A DNA stretch of 64,000 bases, taken from positions 750,181 to 814,180 of the forward strand of contig SKCR01006519.1 in the NCBI GenBank assembly GCA_019454045.1, given 5' to 3'. Positions 11,038-21,863 of the stretch are shown piece after piece. Made by a program: the position numbers and the translations under genes. Each line of letters begins with the position of its first letter. The first letter of the stretch is position 1. This DNA is from Zanthoxylum bungeanum. Its lineage: Eukaryota; Streptophyta; Magnoliopsida; Sapindales; Rutaceae. The notes below the pieces were generated by a model. The model was not told the origin of the DNA. It worked only from the letters and a program-made list of their open reading frames with translations, and did not search any database.

Positions 11038-12768
11038 ATGTCGGGAAACTCCTCCGGCTGCAAAGTCTACGTAGGTAAGCTCGGTCAAAAATCTCATTTT
11101 TATTCTTAATTTTTTAAATTCCATTTACAGTAATCAATTTTTTTTAATTAAATTAAATTTTAATTATAGGTAATTTGGATGAGAGAGTGAGCGAGAGAAT
11201 CCTTTACGATATTGTAATTCAAGCAGGGCGAGTAGTAGATTTGTATGTGCCTCGAGACAAGGAAACTGATAAACCAAAAGGCTTTGCTTTTGTTGAATAT
11301 GAATCCCAAGAGATCGCCGATTATGCAATTAAGCTTTTTTCCGGCATTGTCACTCTCTACAATCGAACCCTAAAATTTGCTGTACGTATAATTATGTATT
11401 TATTTATTTATTTATTGTATTTGTATAATTTCATTGAGTATTGGCTAATATGCAAACAGACCCTATTTTTTTAGTTTTTGCCGGAGTTATTTTAATAACA
11501 CTTGGACCCCCTTAGTTTTTACGAAATCACTGGTAATGTCACAAAATCAATGTTTTGACTGTTATACTTAGCTTATCCACAAATGTCTGTGATTTTTTTT
11601 AATTATGGAAAGAAATGTACAGAGTAGCAGTTGTTTTTTTTTTTCTAGAATTTGAAATTGGTGGCTAATTAAATAAAACTGTTTGAAAACCACTTGATTT
11701 GTTGATGACACTATACTTCCAAGGTTGGATGCAAGATTTGTGGCACTTACCAATGACTGTTATGTGTGGGGCTGTGGTTAATTTTGTTATTCAATTCTTG
11801 TTAAAGCAATGATGTAGTAATCTTATCAGTGTGTCACATTATTTGTCATCCCCAAGGGGCATGGCTTGGTGGTGTAGGGCTCAAAATCTGATCCTGAGGT
11901 CCTGGATTCGAATCCAGTGGGTGCGTTTTCTGTAAAAGTCTAAGACAACAAAAATGTTTTACCTGCTCCGCTTAAGCCTGGAAGTGGTGGTTTGGCGGCG
12001 GGGTTTCCAACGATTCCAAAAAAAAAGTGTCACATTATTTGTCACGTCAATTGGGATACAAACTTTGTTTGTATCTTTTTTGTTTTTTTGGTGAGTTGCA
12101 ATACTCTCTTTTGCCACATCTTCTTGGGAAATAAATTTTCTATCCCTTTTTTTTGTGGCATTACTCTCTTTTCAACAAAACTTTGAAGATTTCTATGTTG
12201 ATTATTAAGGTTTTTGGAGAGATTTCTGAATTCCAAGGTCAATTGGGTCACTTGATATTTTAGTCAAAACTTAAGGAAAAAAATTGTTTACTTGAAGCTT
12301 TTGGAATTGACATAGACCTTCATGAACAGCTTTCTGGGCAAGACAAGAACTCTCAGAACTCATCAACAACAATGACCCCTTTATCATCTCGTAAACCTAG
12401 GACTGACCCAGTACCCGTGCCAATTAATGGAATTGAAATTTCTCATGATTTGATGAGGATATCAGGTACCTGCAGGATTTCAGCTAACCCTGCAGGTCAT
12501 AATTCTTCTGAAGGTGACATCTTTTTTGACTTTTTCTTCTGTTGTTTTTTGATAATATTTGTTTTCATGCTTGCTGAACAGCATTCTTTTTTATTCAGAG
12601 CCGTCTCCTCCTGGTGTAACACCCGAAACTAATGGGTATGGGACACGTCTCAATGTTTCCAATTACGATTACAGTCGAAGGGTTTTTGGGGAAACATTGG
12701 ATGGTATTAGTCGCTCTAGATCTGGCCGCTATAACACTAGTAATCCAACCTCCTATCGACATTACTGA
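11038..12768 (+). CDS. Single-RRM RNA-binding protein, RBM7-like / SF3B4-like
   Basis: Exons 11038-11074, 11170-11381, 12330-12513 and 12599-12768 join in frame at GT-AG sites to give 200 residues. One RRM spans about residues 9-83: RNP2 is KVYVGN (split by intron 1) and RNP1 is KGFAFVEY. The block VPRDKETDKPKGFAF and the end LYNRTLKFA are highly typical of the plant homologue of RBM7, which in Arabidopsis co-purifies with the HEN2 helicase in a nuclear exosome targeting (NEXT-like) complex. That role is family knowledge. The C-terminal half is Ser/Arg/Tyr-rich and probably disordered, ending SYRHY. A SINE sits in intron 2 without touching a splice site. SF3B4, the other candidate, has two RRMs and a Pro-rich tail, which this lacks. 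Confidence 0.9.
11849..12026 (+). mobile_element. tRNA-derived SINE, full length, in intron 2 of the RRM gene
   Basis: The unit is flanked by a perfect 18-bp direct repeat gtgtcacattatttgtca (11831-11848 and 12027-12044). It starts tccccaagg and has an A-box-like tggcttggtggtgtaggg and a B-box ggattcgaatcc. The body carries tttggcggcggggtttcc near its 3' end and it finishes in a short A-run. It is the best-preserved copy of the family in the window. The identical long duplication suggests a fairly recent insertion. Confidence 0.93.
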
Positions 12769-13316
12769 TACTATCAGGTGACTCTTTGTAAAATAGAACT
12801 CTTTGCAGGTAAACTAAATTTGTGGTCTAGTGTTGTGGTTCAGGCAAGATAAGTTTGTTTCACTTGTCAAGTTATTTCCATGGTGTACCAACCTATATAT
12901 ATCTAGACTTAGAAAGCAGTAGTTCTTCATTGTGTGTCGTATTAACTTGTTTGTTGTTTTAATTGTAAAAGCAGCATCTCTGTCAGTGTGCTGGACTGTG
13001 AAACGTGATAAGAAGTGGTAATTTATTGTTGATACCTGTTCTGTACGAATATTATTTGAAATATGTTTTTAAACGTTTGCCTGATATTGTTGTATTAGTA
13101 GTCTTCATAAAATTAATTTCATCTGGTGACTACATAATATTATACACACACAGTATAAGGGTACACACACACACACATAGGACAGGAAACAGATAATGTG
13201 TGCAGCTGTGCTGATTAGTTTTCTATTATGCTCAATTGCTGATTAATAGTTGTTTCCGTTTATTTATATGTTTGTTTGTGTGTATGGCACATAAAACAAC
13301 ATTACACATGCAAACC
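12769..13316 (+). other. 3' flank of the RRM gene
   Basis: Probable 3' untranslated region followed by spacer, with a short (CA)n run at 13163-13176. The sequence around 12775-12960 is ordinary unique-looking sequence. No other gene is visible. Confidence 0.45.
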
Positions 13317-13427
13317 TTTTTTTTTTTTGAATCGTTGGAACTGCCGTTAAACCACCCCTTTCGGGCTTAACCAGAGCAGGTAAAACCTCCGGCTATCCCA
13401 GGCTCTTACAAGAAACGCACTCTCTGA
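13317..13427 (-). mobile_element. 5'-truncated SINE copy
   Basis: The plus-strand text gaatcgttggaactgccgtt onward is the complement of the 3' two thirds of the SINE (cttaagcc, tggtttggcgg, poly-A tail). Homology stops at about 13427, before the B box would appear, so the tRNA-like head is missing. Truncation at the 5' end is usual for reverse-transcribed insertions. Confidence 0.75.
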
Positions 13428-13433
13428 TATACA

Positions 13434-13877
13434 ATCTATTTGTGGTTGAGATTGAGAACTGACTTACTTGATAACGTGGAAGATTATAGTAAATATGCAA
13501 ATACTTAGTTAAACTGTGACAGGATTCGTCAGGTGTCTTAGCTGGTTTATTTCATAATTTCTTGATTTAATACCACCAGTCTTAATTTGCAAACCTCGCC
13601 TAACTCCTTCTGTATTAGGTTATTCAAGTATCTATCTGTTGGGAATCCCTGGATTGAATGTTTACTCCATTGTTATATAATAGTATTATAGTAATATATC
13701 AGTTGAAGTTTATTCGTTGCAAAATAGTTGATTTACCATCTATTTGTGGTTGAGATTGAGAACTGACTTGCTTGATAATGTGGAAGATTATAGTAAATAT
13801 GCAAATACTTAGTTAAACTGTGAAAGGATTAGTCAGGTGTCTTGGCTGGTTTATTTCATAATTTCTTGATTTAATAC
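13434..13877. repeat. 140-bp direct duplication
   Basis: 13434-13573 and 13738-13877 are near-identical direct copies offset by 304 bp, differing at only a handful of positions. The first copy begins immediately after the truncated SINE. The spacer (13574-13737) is unrelated. No coding sequence is involved. Confidence 0.85.
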
Positions 13878-13977
13878 TAGGTGCTGATTGAGGAGGAAGT
13901 TCATTTGATTTGTTCTGTAGATATGAAACTGCACTCATGTCTCTTCCTGCATTGTATTTGAGAATATTATCATGTCA

Positions 13978-14470
13978 AAAGGAATTCCCGAACCCATCTC
14001 GAAATTTTCGAGGTGGGACAGGTACGGGAACCACGGGAACCTTGTTGGGTATAAAATGGATGTACCCAATCAGGTACTGTCGGGTTCAGGAATTCCCCAA
14101 CCCGTTTATTATTTAATTATTTTTTTATAGACTTTACAATTTATGCCATTTCTTATTTAAAAAATAATCACAGACTTGCTTGCATCTTCATACTGTTAAG
14201 TGCTATTACTGTAAACAACAATTACAATGCTCAACATATGCATCTCGTTGCACTAATGCAACCACAGTAACAAAATCACAGAATTGACCATTCACAAAAC
14301 TGCTTTTTTTTTTTTTACTCAATTCCCGATGGGTACCCGATTCCCGACCCGTCCCGAACAAGTTGGGACGGGTCGGGTCGGATACCAGTTCGGGACCTAT
14401 TGAGAACTAATTTTCTGTTTCCCAAGCCCCGATCAGGAATTTCCAAACCCGAATTTTCCCACCTTATGTG
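13978..14470. repeat. GC-rich inverted arms around an AT-rich core (MITE-like)
   Basis: The left arm (13978-14105) carries aattcccgaaccc and cgggaacc motifs, and the right arm (14325-14465) carries their complements, with an AT-rich centre. The right end ttttcccacctta resembles the ends of the hAT-like family in this window. I could not find a convincing 8-bp duplication, so limits are approximate. Confidence 0.5.
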
Positions 14471-14639
14471 CAGTATTCTCTGCTTTGTTTGTTTAAATTT
14501 GACTTTGCTATTGATCACTTATGTCAGAAGCTAGTGGAAAGTGATCTTTTATCATACAAAGGATATGACTTTAAGTAAGAATATTTTTTATGTACGCAAT
14601 GGTTTTCTTATAGAAAGAATGTTTTTGGATTCGAACATG

Positions 14640-14830
14640 TGACCAAGCGGATAATAGTTAACCTCCAACTCAACTTCATGAATCCATTTAGGATTGTTAG
14701 AATGATTGTCCAAATCAAAATGTGTTCTAAACTCATTTACAACTGATTCTCTATTTGATTCTATTACTTTATGCACCCAGTCAACATACTTCTTGGACGT
14801 TTCCCTATGCTTCATGTTACAATTTCCCTG
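14640..14830 (-). pseudogene. F-box/LRR (RNI/FBD-type) gene fragment
   Basis: The minus-strand frame contains KYVDWVHKVIESNRE followed by EFRTHFDLDN and PKWIHE. This order (YVxWV...FR..FDLD...KWI) matches the segment after the F-box in plant F-box/LRR proteins. Homology stops after KWIHE; the following residues are not family-like, and no F-box or LRRs are seen nearby. It is most likely a captured or decayed single-exon relic. Identity rests on motif memory only. Confidence 0.45.
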
Positions 14831-14896
14831 CATTAAACACATGATTATATAATTAATCAGAATCAGATGTGACAGTACCCATTGGAACAAAACCAA

Positions 14897-15397
14897 CAGA
14901 AAATAAAATCATACATCATACTTACATATATTTTTTGCCGCCTCTTTTGTGTGGTGATGTTTTACTTGGCATCCTGTAGGATAGGGCAAAATTGTCAATT
15001 ATAACTGATTTATGAATCTTGAATCTAAATTGACTTGATTCGTTCGTTATTTGATTCATAAATCTCGAAATATATGTTTACTTAATTTATTCATCCATTA
15101 CATGATTTAATTGTACTTTGATCATTATTTGATTCATGATTTCATTATGATCTTGTGTTTATTGAGATTTATTGAAAATGCACGACATAAATAACAAAAT
15201 ATCACACAATTAATTTGGTAGATGACTTCATTTAGTGGAATGGTAGTCTTAATTTGGCGGCCTAAGTCGACTTTGGTCAGTGTTACTTGATTGGATATTG
15301 GGAGAGCTGAAAATGTTGTATGCAGACAAGTTTCTTTTCAAGATCTAAGCTCTCTTCACAAACTATGCTGACGGATGAGACATTATGATCATGAGTA
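14897..15397. other. AT-rich spacer, no feature
   Basis: The motif 'attcat/ttgattcat' recurs, but I see no clean tandem array, gene or termini. Confidence 0.4.
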
Positions 15398-15405
15398 AGT
15401 GTGAT

Positions 15406-15636
15406 AATCGGCCGGGTCCGGCAAGTAAAATATTGGCTCTGGATCGGGAAAAGTCCGGCCCGAGTGTCTGCTGGGCCGGGCCCAGAGGTTTATCTAGCCC
15501 GAGTTAAAAAAAATGTGATGTGCTAAAACCTTTGGGTGTCGCGACGTGGCTTGTTATAGGATAATGTATATATATGAATTTTTTTTGTTTAAGTTCGGGC
15601 CGGGCTTCATGTGCTAAGCCCCGTTTCTTAATCATG
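15406..15636. mobile_element. hAT-like MITE, small degraded copy (231 bp)
   Basis: 8-bp flanks agtgtgat occur at 15398-15405 and 15637-15644. Inside are the family's cggccgggtccgg and cgggccgggctt arms. The extreme ends are eroded (aatcgg...aatcatg), so assignment depends on the arms and the duplication. Confidence 0.55.
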
Positions 15637-15644
15637 AGTGTGAT

Positions 15645-16125
15645 CGTGTGAATGGTGATCGTGATGATGTTCTGTAAATCAGCCACCAAAAGAATTGACG
15701 TTAGTACAATATTGTTACTAATACGAGAAGAATATGAAACTCTAACTCTGGCTGATATAGTTTAAAAACAAGTCCCTCGTGTGTCTGTTAATGATTAATG
15801 CTCCGTTTAGTGAAGCATTTTGTTAGCGTTAAAATGCATCATCAAACACGTTATTTAATATTAGTGTTAATGTTCAAAAAAAACATAATCTTATAATATA
15901 ATATTATTTTTTGAAGTTAGTTTATACTCCAACATTTATTTCATAAAACTCCAATATTTATTTCATAATTTATAAATTAATTTATATTTTCTGGATAATA
16001 TCATCTACCAAACACATTCTAAATAATAAAATGAAAGATAGTGAAAAGTTGCCATTATTAAATTTATGGAAAATCAGGTATTAATCTGATGGACAGCAAG
16101 CAATTACCCAGTCACCTGGCATATA
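15645..16125. other. AT-rich spacer
   Basis: No gene is seen. 'gctccgtttagtg' near 15801 and 'ccaaacacattc' near 16008 resemble ends of common plant MITEs, but I could not pair them into an element. Confidence 0.35.
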
Positions 16126-16640
16126 TTATATAAAATCACGAGGAGCAACAGAATGCACGTCATTGCCAACACGAAACATGGAATATATAAAGAAAGCAAC
16201 ATTTTTACAGTGTGCAAGAAGTTCTTCTATAACTGTGATCAAAACAGTACCATGCTCATACTCATGATGATGATGGTGATGATCAATGTCCTTAGCCCCA
16301 GAAGTTTTGGCAGCAACAAGAGAACCATCAATGTCCACTTCACCATACTGCAAATTCAACACAATGACGCTAACTTATCCATCTATAATTTACCGTTTGA
16401 TATAGAGTTTAGTGAGTTTATAAATTAACTTACACTCTCACTGTAATACTTATAAACGAGTTTATATTATCATTCAATACTTTATACCAAACGTTACATA
16501 AATATTCTATTTAAGCATGTCCTACTAACAAAATCAATAATGTTTAGCAACATAAATAACACAGCAATCAAAACTCAAGTTCATACCTCATTCTCAATCA
16601 CAGCTATGCGCTTCCTGTGCTTTGCAATCAATATATGGTT
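16126..16640 (-). pseudogene. CobW-domain (PTAC17-like) GTPase fragment
   Basis: Two exon-like pieces on the minus strand, 16587-16640 and 16126-16347, join at a good GT-AG intron in phase 0. The first reads NHILIAKHRKRIAVIENE and the second opens YGEVDIDGSLVAAKTSGAKDI. Together these match the segment just after the P-loop in plant CobW/COG0523 proteins such as PTAC17 (…KRIAVIENEFGEVDIDGSLVA…). After KDI the conserved NNGCLCC metal-site motif should follow. Instead there is a His-rich run and unrelated sequence to a stop. No P-loop exon is found upstream. It is therefore a broken relic or retained fragment, not a working GTPase. Confidence 0.6.
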
Positions 16641-16712
16641 GGGTTATGTCGTCTGTTAATCACCACACACAACACAATATTTTTTTGTTCGTCTCTAAAA
16701 TTACACATCTCA

Positions 16713-16747
16713 CTTGGCGGCGGATTTCCAACGTTTACAAAAAAAAA
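16713..16747 (+). mobile_element. SINE 3'-end fragment
   Basis: cttggcggcggatttccaac followed by an A-run matches the last 35-40 bp of the SINE family. No head or target duplication is present. Confidence 0.5.
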
Positions 16748-16972
16748 TAAAATTTAAAATTTAAAAAAAATAATAATTATTGAACAAAATGATATGCTAA
16801 CACTTAGAAAATGGCTTTGCTATGGTACTTCTAAGCTATATTGTTAAAGGAACTGTCTAAGTAGTATTTCAGATGGCGCTTCGGTGGGTTTTATAAATAA
16901 CCACTTAGGCAGCTATAGACGACATTTAGGTGTTTTAAGTAATAAATTTTTATATGTTCCAACTGTTGGGAT

Positions 16973-17430
16973 TGGTGCTCAGAGCACCAATTTTTTTGTA
17001 TTTCCCTGTAAATACTTGTGTAAACCTTTTTATTATGAATAAAATAAGCAGTTTCTATAATATAATATCTCTTTATATATGGTAAAGACGTAATTGCCTT
17101 TAGAATGATTAGTTATGATACAGTTGCAAAAGCGTCGCAACTAACATTGAGTTATATCATAACGGTATCATTTCTTTAACAGTTCATGGTCACAGTTTAC
17201 ATTACTTGGTCAGTAAGCAAACCCGCTGAGATCAGTACATGTCGTATATTGGAATCTTGGATTTCAATGGTAGATTCTCAATGAACCATGAGTCTTTGAG
17301 ACTCGTATAGACATGTAAGTGTTTATATCGGATAAACACTTAAAGACTCACTTGAGATTCTTAATGGATGGCACACCAACGTCAATAAGAATCTTCTCGG
17401 GTTGAGTAGCATATTGATTCTTTGACTTGA
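16973..17430 (+). mobile_element. 5' part of an older LARD-related LTR (left piece)
   Basis: Begins tgttgggattggtgctcaga, the same terminus as the LARD LTR at 31430. It stays colinear with that LTR up to 'gttgagtagcata...gacttgaga' (LTR position 31897-31952). Divergence from both LARD copies is clearly greater than between the copies themselves. At about 17430 the sequence switches to an opposed Tat/Ogre-like fragment. The right piece of what may be the same LTR is at 33975-35215. Confidence 0.65.
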
Positions 17431-18065
17431 GATAAGCTTTGAAACGGAAGTCCAACAAGCAATCGAAGCTAAACAACGAGATAAGAATCCAACAAAATTC
17501 TATTTTCCAACTTTACCCTTCCAACGTCCGTTTCTCGCGGCTTTCACAACTAAAGAAGTAGTGTCTCCATACGAGACTCATCATCGGGACTTAAAATGCA
17601 AAAATGCAATGCCTACAGTCGCCCCCACTTTGATGGGACTTGTGCAGTGTGTGACAATGACAATCCTATCAAAGTACATGCAATGCATTTTTACTTACCT
17701 GGCTCGCCAGCTGCCACCTGGTCTGCCTGCTTCTTCGAACTGAGTTGATTATGTGATGGGCACCTCGGCCCTGGGACGTATCCCGAAATTGCTAATGACA
17801 ATGGGGCACCTCGACCCTCGAACTGATGATGTAGTGGTTACGCATCTCGACCCTGGGCACGCATCTCGGCCCGGAACTATAACCGACAACGGGGGCACGC
17901 ATCTCGGCCCTGGGTACGCATCTCGACCCAATACCGCTGACAAGAGGGACCTCGCCCTGAATATGATGTAGTGGGTATACATCTCGACCCTGGGCACGCA
18001 TCTCGGCCCGGAACTACAACCGACAATGGGGGCACGTATCTCGGTTCTAGGTATGCATTTAATTC
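17431..18065 (-). mobile_element. Tat/Ogre-like element fragment: LTR start plus repeat-bearing 3' UTR, minus orientation
   Basis: 17431-17617 is the complement of the first 187 bp of the LTR at 25238. 17618-18065 is the complement of the internal sequence before it, including the polypurine tract (aaagtgggggcgac on the minus strand) and about two units of the 137-bp repeat. Both ends are abrupt: one abuts the LARD-related LTR and the other the LARD internal region, with no target duplication. This suggests rearrangement, not simple insertion. Confidence 0.7.
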
Positions 18066-21000
18066 CACTATAAAAGTAGAATCCTTCGTGACACTCCACT
18101 GCATCTTTTATGACTCTTTATGACGTAGACTGTCTAACGTCATAATTAGTCTCAAAACTAATATGACCCTAATGGTTGCAGACTATATTCTCCATGAATT
18201 AGAAACTCGTTCTTAATATCTCAAAGATCACAAAGAACGTGTTTCAAGATCCATCATATGGTCTATATGATGTCAAAATAACTCGTAACAATTATGATTA
18301 AATCGACATCGATAATCGCACATAATAAAGTATTTATTATGTCATCATCAAATGATACATAAGATTAATTAGACATTCTAATCAATATCTCTTTCGAAAG
18401 AGGAATCATCCTTTACGAAAGATGAATACTTTATATAAGACACACAATAACTGTCCAACAGTTATACTAACTATCATACAGATAGCCTAGTTATGTCCTT
18501 TATTAGATCATATCTAATGTACGAATAATAGGAGTATCTCACAAGTCTCTTGGTTTTATATCTTATATAAAACTTTATATCAAATATAACAGAGACTACT
18601 CCCACTGATTTCACGGAGTAAAGAAGACTTAGGTAAATCTTTTACCTTACAAACATCTCATTATTACTATAATAATGATAATGTCGTTAGGATATATAAC
18701 ACTAGAAAGTAATTTGTACGCTCCCACTAACCCTTTTATCACATATGTATTCTATATACTTTGACAAGATCAGACAATCTGACGATATCAAAAATAGAGA
18801 ACACATATTTCTGGAAGACTTATCCAAGTCTACAATAGGCTCTATAAGTTAGCACACTAAACTGCAATTTCAGCAGAACACAAACTCTAGGGCCATTCCA
18901 GAATGTACTCTTCAAACAAGGAAATCACAAATGATCTCTTATTCGAATAAGTCATCCAAAAACGCCACTTTGCATTCTTTAGCTAAAATATACAGTTTAT
19001 TATCAACATTAACCAATATATCTTTAATTGTTCATTTAGTGTGACTAGAGATAAGTTTTCTCAGAATCTACAATAGATTACTGAGTATAACTTTTCTCAC
19101 TGTCATACTTTAAAGGTCAATAAGCTCACATTGCTTCCGTTGTGCAAACAATTAGCACATATCATGAACTAATTCATAATGAAAGCGTAATCAAGTTCAA
19201 TACTTGATCATAGTAAGCTATGAACAATCTTAGATCTAAGGTTCAATGGTGAACTTCCAGAATCGATATCAAATATCGCTTCCATTAAAAGTCATAGGAT
19301 ATTTTTTCTTCAATAAGAAAACAACGGAACCATTAAGTACCAAATACTCGTGAATGATTCTGTTATCCTATTGGACTTGCACGGAAGATGTATAAGGGTT
19401 GTTTCATCTTATTAATTACATAGTTCCATTTATAATTTATCATTCTCACATTTGACTTCAATAAGTCAAGTCTTTTCTACAATAGTTAACATCTGATGTT
19501 ACACACCAAGTAATAAAACGATTTTATTACTTAGAATCGTAGGAAAGATATTCTATTAAATAGAATACAATATTCTATTAAACAGAATAAACGATAAACT
19601 TTTACTTATACCTCCGAGGTGTAAGTAATTTCCATTATATAACTATTATATAAAAGAAAGATTGAAATCTCAAACTTTTCAAGATTCAAATTTTCTACCT
19701 ATACATATCATATATGCAACTGTAGAAAATAATGGAACATTAATTAAAGAGATGAATTAGTGTTACTGGAGTATAACCCCAAGAGTATTGAAAGTAATTC
19801 GGTAACTTTCAATATCAGACGAATCAAATCATATAAGATTCGATTGCTCCCACTACTCAATTCCATCAAGATGGAATCGTGGAAGAACAATATTGAATAT
19901 GAATCATATTCACTAAATAACCTTAGAACTAATTGCTTTAAATTCATACGTTTGATCGTATCAAAGATCTTTGAACAGTTCAAAGACATGTTATGAATTT
20001 TGAGGATAGAATTCTCTAAGACCTTTAGATTGAATATATTTGAACAAGTCAAAAATGTTCAATCTACGTTTCATCAGAACGGATTGAAAGTACTTGATAC
20101 TTTCAAGACTTTCAATATGTGTTCCTTCAGAAACACGTAACTAAGTTATGACAATTCATCAACTAAGTTACGAAATAAAGAAAACTACCTTAAGCAATTA
20201 TTATTTATAAAACTACATACATCCAATGTATCAGTTAAATAAATTGGTGGTCCAATGACAATCATTGGTTAAACGAGATCTTAATCACTTTCCTGAATAC
20301 AATATTCATTAAATGGATAAGGATGTGTAGTGTGATCTAGTATCAAACCATCATTTACCATACGGAATAAGCATCCAATGCTTAAGTGATTAAACTCATA
20401 AAGCACCGTTCTAAATTATTTACTTTACCGAATAATTTATCTTTATGTTTATCTCTACGTCAATGACACTACTAGTTATTATAAAATATGTAACAATTGT
20501 TTATAAAGAACAAGTGACTATCCAATAGTCGCAAGTTCCGATATCAAATATCAAAACAATCGTTAACCAATATTTCAAATAACTAGACGGGAGATCTGGT
20601 ATCCAATACCTATAGTTGTAGTATTGTTAAAATCGATATTTTCTATACATAAATATACGCATCTCATTTCTTTAGCTTTACTATTTGCATTCAACTATTC
20701 ACAACAATTGTAAATAACTGATTAGCAAATTGTGTCATACACATTACCTCTAAAGGTAATTAAAGCTTAGAAACGTCATTACTAGATAAACAAATACCTA
20801 ATAGGGCTTTCTTAATGCCAGTCAAGAATCTCGAGACATGAACTAATTCAAGTCAATTCTTACTGCATAAAAAACTATTGTCTCTAAAGTATTACATCCT
20901 AAAAGGGATATCTATCTAGATTATCTGTTGTGACTTAGAAACTAAGTCATTAACCATCTTGATTTTTGAAGAAAATCAGAACAACAGTTCCCGATGGTCT

Positions 21001-21863
21001 AGACTAATCTAATAATATCCTAGTCTAGTAGTATCTAGAACCTATTCTAGAATGACTGCAACCAAGAGTCTAGTCAGATAACATATCATAATATGTGTGC
21101 AGTAAATAAAAGTTTAATTCTAATAAACAATAGAATAAGGAAACAAACAGCGGCAATTTCCATAATAACATACACTGCCTAAGTTATGGAATATTTTAAA
21201 CTTAGCAGTGCCTCCCACTATTTTTATGTAATGCCGTAATCCCCAACGGAAAGACGAGAATTCAATAATTAAATCGACTTCCATAATGGGAAGAGGACCC
21301 CATGAATATATTTCGACTCACAGCAGAGGCACGGTCTCACCGACGTATATTCACAGGTAGACAACTAATTGTCAATCACTCACTAGTGACTCCAAGGTTC
21401 CGGTCCTGACCGTTTCTCGTTGTCGCTACGAAGGCAGGCCCACAAGGAGACGTACCAAGGTTAAACTTGTCAATGATAAACTCAAGTTACTTGCGTAACC
21501 CTGACAGCTATGGCACGTTCAGGATTCCGCTTTCGCTTGAATTTATCTAGTATCTAATATACATTCGGCATAAGTAAATTTCTATCAGCTACACCCTCAC
21601 AGCAGAGGCACGGTCTCGGATGTAGTCAACGAAAAGATATTTAAAAACGTATTGACAAGACGGACCAAGAAACAAGTATTCCAAATACTAGTTACTTTAA
21701 AACCTATTAAGCGGGGATATTCCATTAAGTGTCATACACCCTAAATCTAATCAAATTAGATTATAACATGCATGTATAAAGTCAAGAAAACATGATTAAA
21801 CATTGAATAAAACAAGCTAATCATTTATGGAGGCCTAGAATCAGACTCGCTCTGATACCATTT
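18066..21863 (-). mobile_element. LARD-like element A, internal region, minus orientation
   Basis: This is the reverse complement of 27724-31040, collinear over about 3.7 kb. The primer site tggtatcagagc (complement at 21849-21860), three bases from the LTR, matches the initiator-Met tRNA. There is no gag, protease, integrase or reverse transcriptase on either strand; the longest frame is about 100 codons (19744-20052, minus). Roughly the last 400 bp, present in element B (31040-31429), are missing and replaced by the opposed Tat/Ogre-like fragment. Coding-poor internal DNA between long LTRs is the definition of a large retrotransposon derivative. Confidence 0.75.
21849..21860 (-). other. Primer binding site of LARD A
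   Basis: The minus strand reads tggtatcagagc, 12 bases complementary to the 3' end of plant initiator tRNA-Met. It lies three bases from the end of the LTR (…cataca, aaa, tggtatcagagc). Confidence 0.85.

Noticed and set aside
11849..12026. tRNA gene suggested by A/B-box-like motifs
   Set aside because: No cloverleaf can be drawn; the A-tail and target duplication show it is a SINE.
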